NCBI GenBank assembly: GCA_030144725.1
Contig: JASKMD010000022.1
Coordinates: 1 to 64,000 of the forward strand
DNA from: Haematococcus lacustris
Lineage: Eukaryota > Chlorophyta > Chlorophyceae > Chlamydomonadales > Haematococcaceae
DNA: 64,000 nucleotides
Direction: 5' to 3'
The notes beneath the pieces are model-generated. The model made no database searches. It worked only from the letters and a program-made list of their open reading frames with translations, and was not told where the DNA came from. This document shows, one piece after another, positions 56,223 to 64,000 of the stretch. Each line of letters opens with the position of its first letter. The first letter of the stretch is position 1. A program made the position numbers and the translations under genes.

Positions 56223-56863
56223 TTAGATGCCCAGCACCACCATTCCAGTGAACATGTCTAGGGTAAGGCGCTGCAGCAACAGCAGCTGTACACGGCTTGG
56301 TCCCAACGCAATTACCACATTGTCCCAACCTTGCGCCCATGTCCCCCAGTCTTGTGTCAACCACACCAAAACCCCTCTCCTGTTGCAAACATATGCTGCT
56401 ATGACCACCCGTACCTACTACCTGCCCACACTATTGTATGCCAGGCACCACCATTGGACAGAACATATCTGGCATGAGGCGTTGCAGCAACACCAGGTGT
56501 GCACAGGTAGGTTCCAACGCAATCAACAAACTGACCCAACCTTGCGCCCATGTCCTCACATATTGTGTCACCCACACCCAACCCCCCTCACCTATTGCAA
56601 ACATATGCTGCTATGACCACCTGTACCTACTACCTGCCCAACCTATTGTATGCCAGGCACCACCATTGGAGTGAACGTACCTGGCATGAGGCGCTGCAGC
56701 AACAGCATCTGTGCATAGGTAGGTTCCAACGCAATCACCACCCAATCCCAGCCTTGCCCCCATGTCCTGACATCTCGTGTCACCCACGCCCGACCCCCCT
56801 CTCTTGTTGCAAACCTATGCTGCCAGACCACCTCACCTACAACCACCTCAACCTATTCCATGC
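56223..56863. repeat. 212-bp tandem repeat, right-arm copies
   Basis: About three units, inverted relative to 29050-30110. GTACCTAC recurs at 56411 and 56623 (212 bp). The unit at 56648-56863 is the uninterrupted counterpart of the unit carrying the LTR element at 26356. Confidence 0.9.
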
Positions 56864-57576
56864 CAGGCACTACCATTGCATTAAAAATATCAGGCATGAG
56901 GCAATGTTGGGTTGTGTTCATAAAGGCTAATGAGGCTAAGCAACAAGCCTACCAACATGCACCTCATGTACCCCAGCACCAGGCCTAGCACACACTTGCC
57001 AGAAAACTACACACTAGCCCCCCATGTCACAATATCCTACATACCAAATGTTCAGGTTGAACCTCACATTTCCCTACCGCACTGTCACTAACTTGCACAA
57101 GTGCATAACAGACAAGTGACAAGATATCAAGTGCAATACCCCCAGGGAGTGGATGCCCATGCATGCCAGCCCTACCCCTAACCCTAACCCCAGCCACTGC
57201 ACACGTGACCCATTCATTGTGAGATCCACCAATCCATTGTTTTCAGTGTTATAGGATCAGATTCAGCCCACATATGACATGGCAGGTCCAAGTGCTTTCA
57301 ACAAAGCAACGCAACCCATAAAGCATGAGTTGGAATCGAACCAGGCTGCGAGCTCATCATTGTAAAGGCTACTGACTTTTTTCGTGTTTGTCACACACAT
57401 GTACACACATACATTTTTCCAAAAGACTTGTGCCAAGCGAGGGTTACAGACTTGCACACATCGTACCTGCTAGCACATGCACGACAACAGACAAACAATC
57501 AAGTGATGGCTGCGCATTACTGCTCATGCCTTGTTAAATTTCAGCAGATCAGTTGGGCTGCTGCGTGCCGTACAGG
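56864..57576. other. outer right arm and unique junction, no gene
   Basis: 56864-57319 mirrors 25684-26139. Homology stops sharply after 57319. 57320-57576 is unique; a GGTTCGATTCC box on its minus strand (about 57331-57341) lacks the rest of a tRNA. No gene supported. Confidence 0.6.
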
Positions 57577-57691
57577 TTAACCCTAACCCTAACCCTAACC
57601 CTAACCCTAACCCTAACCCTAACCCTAACCCTAACCCTAACCCTAACCCTAACCCTTACCCTAACCCTAACCCTAACCCTAACCCTAACCC
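57577..57691. repeat. interstitial telomere tract 5, (CCCTAA)n
   Basis: About 115 bp of CCCTAA with one CCCTTA variant, flanked by sequence unlike that next to the other tracts. It does not mirror tract 3: both have CCCTAA on the plus strand. Confidence 0.97.
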
Positions 57692-58163
57692 GTTGACCGC
57701 CCCCATCCCACGTTTACCAGCACTACGAACAACGCAATCGCAACGCAGTTGCTGGACCAACGCTATCATTTGCCGTTGGAGCATTATCAAAAAGTGCACT
57801 TTGCCGCTCGACCATTATCAAAAAGTGCACTTGCCGCTCGACCATTATGTTTTGCCGCTCGACCATTATGCTTTGCCGGTCGACACTTATCGACAGCCTG
57901 GTCAGCCTTTTGCAACCTGGGCTCGCACGCTATCGCGGCTTACACAGCTTGAGCGGCTTGCACGGCTTGCGCGGACACTGACGTGTATCCTGCCGCTCGA
58001 AAAAATGCATAAGCGCACTTCGCTGCTGTGAATCAGGCGACAGCCTCAACTAGCCTTTCCGGACACCATTTGGGCTTGATACTATCTGACTGACAATTGC
58101 GCGGCTTGCACGGACACCGACGTGTGACCGCTTCAAAAAGAAGTCAAACTGAGGTCAACGACA
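57692..58163. other. unique segment with 31-bp tandem repeat
   Basis: 57780-57890 contains about four degenerate copies of a unit with GCCGCTCGACCATTAT, two of which include CAAAAAGTGCAC. GGCTTGCACGGACACCGACGTGT-like sequence occurs twice (near 57955 and 58100). No gene supported. Confidence 0.6.
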
Positions 58164-59136
58164 GTGTGTAGTCGACAGGGAACAGCCCACAGGCTACAAC
58201 CAGTCAGCCACACAGCTAGGCAACCGCATCGCAGGATGCAAGCTGCTCGGCTGTCAGGTGGCCGCAAGTCAGGGTCTATCATCACAAGCGGCAGCGACGC
58301 AGCAGCGAGCAGTGGCTCCCCTGCAACAGCTAGCGAGATAGCAGATTTGGGCACCTGGAAACTAATTGACCGTAGCCACACCGTTCTTCGCCCTGCCTCT
58401 GCCATCTCGCTGCCAATGCCGCCTCGCCGTTCTGGACGTGTCTCTGTGGCAAGCCGTGGCGAGCCCACCCTGGCCATTGGCAGCCCAGCCCGCTTTGCTC
58501 CAATGGCGCCAGCCCAGCCCGCTTTGCCCGCATTACCCCTTGTTAAACCCATTGCTAATCTCAACGTGGCGACACACTCCTACAATTTAGTCCCTGCGTT
58601 TGTCCCTGCGTTCTACCGACCTTGTCCGATCGGGCTGAAATTTTGATAGATGGTAGTTTTCAGAGTATAAAACATATTTTTCAGATGAAAAATTTGAAAA
58701 AATCAAAGGCGGCTGCGCTGTGGCCCTGGGGCGTAGGCGCAGGGATAAGTGCAGGGATAGGTTGCGGGCCACAGCGCAACAGCTTTTGGATTTTTCCAAA
58801 TATTTTTCTTGAAAAATATGTTTTATTTTCAGAAAACTGCCATCTATCAAATTTTCAGCCCGATCGGACAAGGTCGGTAGAACGCAGGGACAAACGCAGG
58901 GACTAAATTGTAGGAGTGCAGATGCAAGTGTGCAAGCGGCAGACGCAAACGAGGTGGTCGTTGTTAATGACGACGACGACGACGAGGACGAGTCCCTCCT
59001 GGTCGGTCTCCTTAATCACCCAGAAAATGCAGCCCTTCAGCAGCGCGGTGGTCTTGCCCCAGCGACTCAGGACGCTACTATCTCTGCAATCAAGTCCACC
59101 TACAAGTTCTGGGAGGCGACGCTCAACGACGTATAG
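58164..59136 (+). pseudogene. unknown gene segment interrupted by MITE copy 2
   Basis: An open frame (58164 to 58574, no clear ATG start) enters the MITE. If the MITE and one CA are disregarded, base 58574 is followed by 58921 in the same frame and the frame continues to TAG at 59134-59136, about 209 codons. The part after the insertion is acidic (VVVVNDDDDDEDESLLVGL) and ends ATISAIKSTYKFWEATLNDV; the part before is Ser/Ala/Pro-rich. Frame agreement across the insertion argues for a former coding exon. The MITE plus duplication (346 bp) breaks the frame. The terminal stop may instead lie in an intron beginning GTATAG. I recognise no family. Confidence 0.5.
58575..58918. mobile_element. hairpin MITE, copy 2
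   Basis: 344 bp with CACTCCTACAATTTAGTCCC ends in inverted orientation, flanked by CA (58573-58574 and 58919-58920). Inverted repeats of well over 100 bp include CCGACCTTGTCCGATCGGGC and TTTGATAGATGG. Arms here are better matched than in copy 1. It interrupts the open frame at 58164-59136. Confidence 0.93.
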
Positions 59137-59407
59137 TATAATGTCGGAGGCCAAGCTGTTACGGGAAAATAACGACCGAGACCTCGTCGAAAGGTGCAGT
59201 AAACGACGAGGCGTAGCCGAGTCGTTTACGCAGCTTGAGACGAGGCTTAGGTTGTTATTTGAACGTGAACAGCGCGGGCTGAGACATTATACAGTATCCC
59301 TTACATTACGGGTTGGTTCAGGGCTAGTACATCTACACGATAAGCGAGCAGCATCGAAGCGTCTGCGACGCCCAGCTTTGTCGACGGCCCCTGCGCTTTT
59401 TCAGTAA
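59137..59407 (+). other. possible coding remnant
   Basis: A frame open through this stretch (about 59144-59407) reads MSEAKLLRENNDRDLVERCS and a Leu/Arg-rich continuation, plausible as helical protein but without a recognised domain. It could be a downstream exon of the gene interrupted by the MITE. The evidence is weak. Confidence 0.25.
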
Positions 59408-59560
59408 ACATAGGGGTTACGCAGCGGTTACAGTAAAACTTCAGCACTTTTTCAGTAAAAACAGCGGTTGAGCAGCGGTTACAGTAAATGTTCTGCACTT
59501 TTCCAGTAAAAGCAGCGGTTACGCAGCGGTTACAGTAAAACTCCGCGGAAGCCACGCTGT
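59408..59560. repeat. ~60-bp tandem repeat with AGCGGTTACGCAGCGGTTAC
   Basis: Three diverged units carrying TTTTTCAGTAAA and GCAGCGGTTACAGTAAA. It leads into unrelated unique sequence. Confidence 0.75.
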
Positions 59561-59934
59561 CTCCGGCATCCTACAGCCACGCACACAGCCTGCTCACCGA
59601 TGTGGCGAGCAGCGCAACCTCTTTGGGGCGCGAGGTCGAAGAGGTCTCGGAGCTGTTTTTTACGGGAAAATAAGAATTCTTACTTTCCCCGTAATGTAAA
59701 GGGATAAGAAGTTCCCCATTACGGGGACAAATGCAACACCCGAGCAGGTGAGCATTGCAAGCGGTGTTGCAGCACCTCTGCACCATATGTGGTAGCACTC
59801 GTGTAAAAGATGGCACTATTGGTGCCACCTAAGGGTACCTTTTTTTTGGCTAGCTGGCTTCCTTTGTCCATTTGCAAGCCAACGCACTTGAAGAAAAAAA
59901 TCAACTCCCAATGGCTGATGAGATACCGTGTGCC
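59561..59934. other. unique segment with 11-bp-arm stem-loop
   Basis: TCCCCGTAATG (59687-59697) and CATTACGGGGA (59719-59729) can pair as an 11-bp stem with an approximately 21-base loop. Nothing else is recognised in this 370-bp stretch. Confidence 0.5.
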
Positions 59935-60190
59935 TGCCATTCAGTGCTGAATGCCTATAGGCTTAATGCCTATCAGTACTGACTGCTTGTCAGTGCTGAA
60001 TTGATGTCAGTACTGAATACCTTTTCAGTACTGAATGACCGTGATTTTTTACTTTTCAATACATGATGTTTTTCAGTACTGATTGACGGTAACTTTTGAC
60101 TTGTTAGTACATACAGTCTTTCAGTACTGACAGCTGGTCCGTCATTGATGAACGCCTGTCAGTACTGACAGCCTCCCATTTATTACTATA
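59935..60190. repeat. TCAGTACTGA palindrome cluster
   Basis: About eight copies of the perfect palindrome TCAGTACTGA, with TCAGTGCTGA variants, at irregular spacing. They appear to be relatives of the satellite that follows. Confidence 0.85.
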
Positions 60191-60196
60191 TGTTTG

Positions 60197-60320
60197 TAGG
60201 GCTAGGGCTAGTGATGGGCTGGGGCTAGGGCTAGGCTAGGGTTTGGGGTTGAGGCTAGTGACGGGCTTGGGGTTGAGGCTGGTCAAGGCCTAAGGTCAAG
60301 GCCAGGGCTAGGGCTAGGAC
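60197..60320. repeat. degenerate GGGCTA repeats
   Basis: GGGCTA and GGTTGAGGCTA hexamer-like runs, reminiscent of but distinct from TTAGGG. Confidence 0.65.
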
Positions 60321-60419
60321 TACGGAACGGATTGGTAATGAATATCTATTACATAGATAATACGGATCAGAACTGGATGGCGCAGAATACTTACAAATTG
60401 TTCCTTACAGAACACTTGC

Positions 60420-62215
60420 AACCATTCAGCACTAACAACATTTCATAACTGACCGCTAGTAAGCACTTGCAACCATAACGGCTCTGACAACTAATCAGCA
60501 CCGACAATCATAAGCACCGACAACTAGTTAGCACTGGCAATATTCAGCACTGACAGTTACCAGCACAAGTAATTATCAGCATTGACAATTATCAGCACTG
60601 ACAACTATTCAGCACTGACAAATTATCAGCATTGACAGATTATCAGCACTGACAACTATTCAGCACTGACAAATTATCAGCACTGACAAATTATCAGCAC
60701 TAACAATTATCAGCACTGACAGTTATCAGCACTGACAAATTATCAGCAGTGACAACTATTCAGCACTGACAAATTATCAGCACTGACAACTACTCAGCAC
60801 TGACAAATTATCAGCACTGACAACTATTCAGCACTAACAAATTATCAGCACTGACAATTATCAGCACTGACAACTAGTCAGCACTGACAAATTATCAGCA
60901 CTGACAAATTATCAGCACTGACAAGCTATCAGCACTGACAGATTATCAGCACTGACAATTATCAGCACTGACAATTATCAGCACTGACAAATTATCAGCA
61001 CTGACAGATTATCAGCACTGACAACTATTCAGCACTGACAAATTATCAGCACTGACAAGCTATCAGCACTGACAGATTATCAGCACTGACAAGCTATCAG
61101 CAATGACAGATTATCAGCACTGACAATTATCAGCACTGACAAATTATCAGCACTGACAATTATCAGCACTGACAAATTATCAGCACTGACAACTATTCAA
61201 CACTGACAACTAGTCAGCACTGACAAATGATCAGCACTGACAACTAGTCAGCACTGACAACTATTCAGCACTGACAAATTATCAGCACTGACAATTATCA
61301 GCACTGACAAATTATCAGCACTGACAAATGATCAGCACTGACAGATTATCAGCACTGACAACTTGTCAGCACTGACAACTATTCAGCACTGACAACTATT
61401 CAGCACTGACAAATTATCAGCACTGACAACTATTCAGCACTGGCAAATTATCAGCACTGACAACTATTCAGCACTGACAACTATTCAGCACTGACAATTA
61501 TCAGCACTGACAATTATCAGCACTGACAGATTATCAGCACTGACAAATTATCAGCACTGACAACTATTCAGCACTGACAAATTATCAGCACTGACAACTA
61601 TTCAGCACTGGCAAATTATCAGCACTGACAACTATTCAGCACTGACAAATTATCAGCACTGACAATTATCAGCACTGACAAATTATCAGCACTGACAGAT
61701 TATCAGCACTGACAAATTATCAGCACTGACAAGCTATCAGCACTGACAACTATTCAGCACTGACAACTATTCAGCACTGACAAATTATCAGCACTGACAA
61801 ATTATCAGCACTGACAACTAGTCAGCACTGACAATTATCAGCACTGACAAATTATCAGCACTGACAGATTATCAGCACTGACAAATTATCAGCACTGACA
61901 AGCTATCAGCACTGACAGATTATCAGCACTGACAATTATCAGCACTGACAATTATCAGCACTGACAAATTATCAGCACTGACAGATTATCAGCACTGACA
62001 ACTATTCAGCACTGACAAGCTATCAGCACTGACAGATTATCAGCACTGGACAATTATCAGCACTGACAATTATCAGCACTGACAAATTATCAGCACTGAC
62101 AAATTATCAGCACTGACAAATTATCAGCACTGACAACTAGTCAGCACTGACAAATTATCAGCACTGACAACTAGTCAGCACTGGCAAATTATCAGCACTG
62201 ACAATTATCAGCACT
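60420..62215. repeat. 16-17 bp satellite with TCAGCACTGA core
   Basis: Roughly 100 units of CAGCACTGACAA(A/C)(T/C)(T/A)(A/T)T. Units are 17 bp (AAATTAT or AACTATT linker) or 16 bp (AATTAT). Every unit contains TCAGCACTGA, i.e. TCAG/CTGA arms around CA. It is AT-rich, unlike the GC-rich repeats on the left side of the window. No open frames. Confidence 0.95.
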
Positions 62216-62874
62216 ACAGTAACGACGACATGCCTAACAGGAGGCAACAGATCACATGCAATGGCAGACAGGAAGGCAGGCAGGTAGGGGGCTAACCACT
62301 CACCGGAGCAAAGGAGAGCGATGTAATCGTGTAGAGTACGAATGTGCACTAAGGAGTTTAACCTGTGCTTCTGGCGCTCCTGTCCTAGGACGAGGATGGG
62401 AAATTACACATGTGAGGGGAGGGGAGGGGAAGGCTTGAGGCTGGAAGGCTCAAGGCGGGAAGGCTCAAGGGGAGGTGCGAGGGAGAGGGAAGGGATGTGT
62501 ATAGGGTGAGGGCATGGGCGGGGGTAGGGGCGGGGGAGGGAGCGGGGGAGGATGAGTTGGGGAGGGGGTGGTTGTGTAGGGGAAAGGAAAGGAAAGGGGA
62601 GCGGCGGTGTCCATCAGACCTGCAGCCAAGGTGCGTGCACGTGACGTAGTAGATCGGCTAGGAAACAGGTGTTAGCCACTTACTGGTAACCACTCACTCC
62701 TAACCTGTAGCGACTTGTAGCCTTTCACTAGCAGAGAGGGTGATGAGGGGGACGAGGGGGGTGTGTTTGGGAGAGGTGGTTGGTAGCGCCATGGTAGGTT
62801 GGTAAAGGGTGGGGGGGCTTGCTCTTGGCTGCTGGGAGGGAGGGTACTAGGTGCAACCGTCAGACCTGTAGCAA
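62216..62874. other. G-rich unique segment, no supported gene
   Basis: Becomes increasingly purine-rich (GGGAGGGG runs at 62410-62620). A diverged pair of stretches with GTTAGCCACTTACTGG and TAACCACTCAC lies near 62665-62700. No gene is supported. Confidence 0.5.
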
Positions 62875-64000
62875 TTCGCGGGAGGGAGGGAGGGAGGGAG
62901 GAGGAGGGAGGGAGGGAGGGAGGGAGGGAGGGAGGGAGGGAGGGAGGGAGGGAGGGGAGGGAGGGAGGGAGGGAGGGAGGGAGGCGAGGGAGGGAGGGAG
63001 GGAGGGAGGGAGGGAGGGAGGGAGGGAGGAGGGAGGGAGGGAGGGAGGGAGGGAGGGAGGGAGGGAGGGAGGGAGGGAGGGAGGGAGGGAGGGAGGGAGG
63101 GAGGGAGGGAGAGGGAGGGAGGGAGGGAGGGAGGGAGGGAGGGAGGGAGGGAGGGAGGGAGGGTGGGAGGGGGAGGAGGGAGGGAGGAGGGAGGGAGGGA
63201 GGGAGGGGAGGGAGGGAGGGAGGGAGGGAGGGAGGGAGGGAGGGAGGGAGGGAGGGAGGGAGGGGAGGGAGGGAGGGGAGGAGAGGGAGGGAGGGAGGGA
63301 GGGAGGGAGGGAGGGAGGGAGGGAAGGGAGGGAGGGGAGGGAGGGAGGGGAGGGAGGGAGGGAGGGAGGGAGGGAGGGAGGGAGGGAGGGAGGGAGGGAG
63401 GGAGGGAGGGAGGGAGGGAGGGAGGGAGGGAGGGAGGGGAGGGAGGGAGGGGAGGGAGGGAGGGAGGGAGGGAGGGAGGGAGGGAGGGAGGGAGGGAGGG
63501 AGGGAGGGAGGGAGGGAGGGAGGGAGGGAGGGAGGGAGGGAGGGAGGGAGGGGAGGGGAGGGAGGGAGGGGAGGGAGGGAGGGAGGGAGGGAGGAGGGAG
63601 GGAGGGAGGGAGGGAGGGAGGGAGGAGGAGGGAGGGAGGGAGGGAGGGAGGGAGGGAGGGAGGGAGGGAGGGAGGGAGGGAGGGAGGGAGGGAGGGAGGG
63701 AGGGAGGGAGGGAGGGAGGGAGGGAGGGAGGGAGGGAGGGGAGGGAGGAGGGAGGGAGGGAGGGAGGGAGGGAGGGAGGGAGGGAGGGAGGGAGGGAGGG
63801 AGGGAGGGAGGGAGGGAGGGAGGGAGGGAGGGAGGAGGGAGGGAGGGAGGGAGGGAGGGAGGGAGGGAGGGAGGGTGTAGGGAGGGAGGGAGGGAGGGAG
63901 GGAGGGAGGGGAGGGAGGGAGGGAGGGAGGGAGGGAGGGAGGGAGGGAGGGAGGGAGGGAGGGAGGGAGGGAGGGAGGGAGGGAGGGAGGGAGGGAGGGA
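62875..64000. repeat. (GGGA)n array to the window end
   Basis: About 1.1 kb of GGGA tetranucleotide with occasional GGGGA and GGA slips and rare T or C interruptions (e.g. near 63164 and 63875). The 353-codon Gly/Arg/Glu frame is a by-product. The array continues beyond the window. Confidence 0.95.

Larger units (their letters stand above)
37957..57319. repeat. giant inverted repeat, right arm
   Basis: Mirror of 25684-37727. It contains three insertions absent on the left: a DNA transposon (39711-43374), a Ty3/gypsy element (44034-50707) and a MITE (55207-55551). Removing these with their target duplications (3666, 6679 and 347 bp) and the left-arm LTR element (2693 bp) leaves 8,671 and 9,351 bp. 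The 680-bp difference equals 636 + 48 + 1 - 5 from the small indels counted independently. Confidence 0.95.

Noticed and set aside
25684..57319. Palindrome as a hairpin-read or assembly artefact
   Set aside because: Arm-specific insertions with target duplications, a nonsense change and array-length differences show two physically distinct, separately evolved arms, though long-read confirmation is still decisive.
57300..57370. tRNA gene on the minus strand (GGTTCGATTCC box)
   Set aside because: The T-stem is poorly paired and no D-arm, anticodon stem or acceptor stem could be found.
62819..63880. 353-codon Gly/Arg/Glu protein
   Set aside because: Direct product of the (GGGA)n array.

Overview
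The window is nuclear eukaryotic DNA, almost entirely subtelomeric repeats, transposable elements and one duplicated intron-containing gene. The telomere repeat is TTAGGG/CCCTAA, present in five tracts. The Ty3/gypsy chromovirus, short GT-AG introns, TGTAA tails and GC-rich micro- and minisatellites fit a chlorophyte green alga. Some Chlamydomonadales (for example the Haematococcus/Stephanosphaera group) carry the TTAGGG type, but the species is an inference. No bacterial operon, rRNA, convincing tRNA or CRISPR array was seen.

Layout. (1) 1-25602: three head-to-tail subtelomeric units, each ending on its right in a CCCTAA tract (6237-6650, 12851-13269, 25469-25602). Units 1 and 2 are near copies with the same order of arrays: 13-15 bp, hairpin 45-47 bp, 85 bp, 114 bp, 21 bp, a unique block, the hairpin satellite again, a telomere-associated block, then telomere. 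Unit 3 is built from a 12-bp array, a hexamer array, a 46-bp hairpin array, a 22-bp GC-rich array and a 5.7-kb (CAGG)n/(CTG)n composite. (2) 25684-57319: a giant inverted repeat whose arms (25684-37727 and 37957-57319) flank a 202-bp TTAGGG tract. After four transposon insertions are subtracted, the arms match to the base once a few array-length changes are counted. (3) 57320-64000: a fifth telomere tract, a gene broken by a hairpin MITE, a TCAG-CTGA satellite of about 1.75 kb and a (GGGA)n array reaching the window end.

Genes. Each palindrome arm carries one copy of a nine-exon gene reconstructed here, transcribed away from the telomere apex. Eight splice junctions are phase-compatible and predict about 1,018 residues: a Cys-rich part, a central coiled coil and a basic C-terminal half. 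I do not recognise the family. Both copies share a one-base frameshift in exon 7. The right copy is also split by a 3,664-bp TIR DNA transposon in exon 5, carries a 6,674-bp Ty3/gypsy element in intron 5 and ends early at a nonsense codon. The Ty3/gypsy element has identical 300-bp LTRs, but its integrase lacks the catalytic Glu and its pol is frameshifted, so it was probably mobilised in trans. A 2,688-bp LTR element without pol sits in the left arm. Most other long open frames are by-products of tandem repeats whose stop-free frames persist, and are not called as genes.
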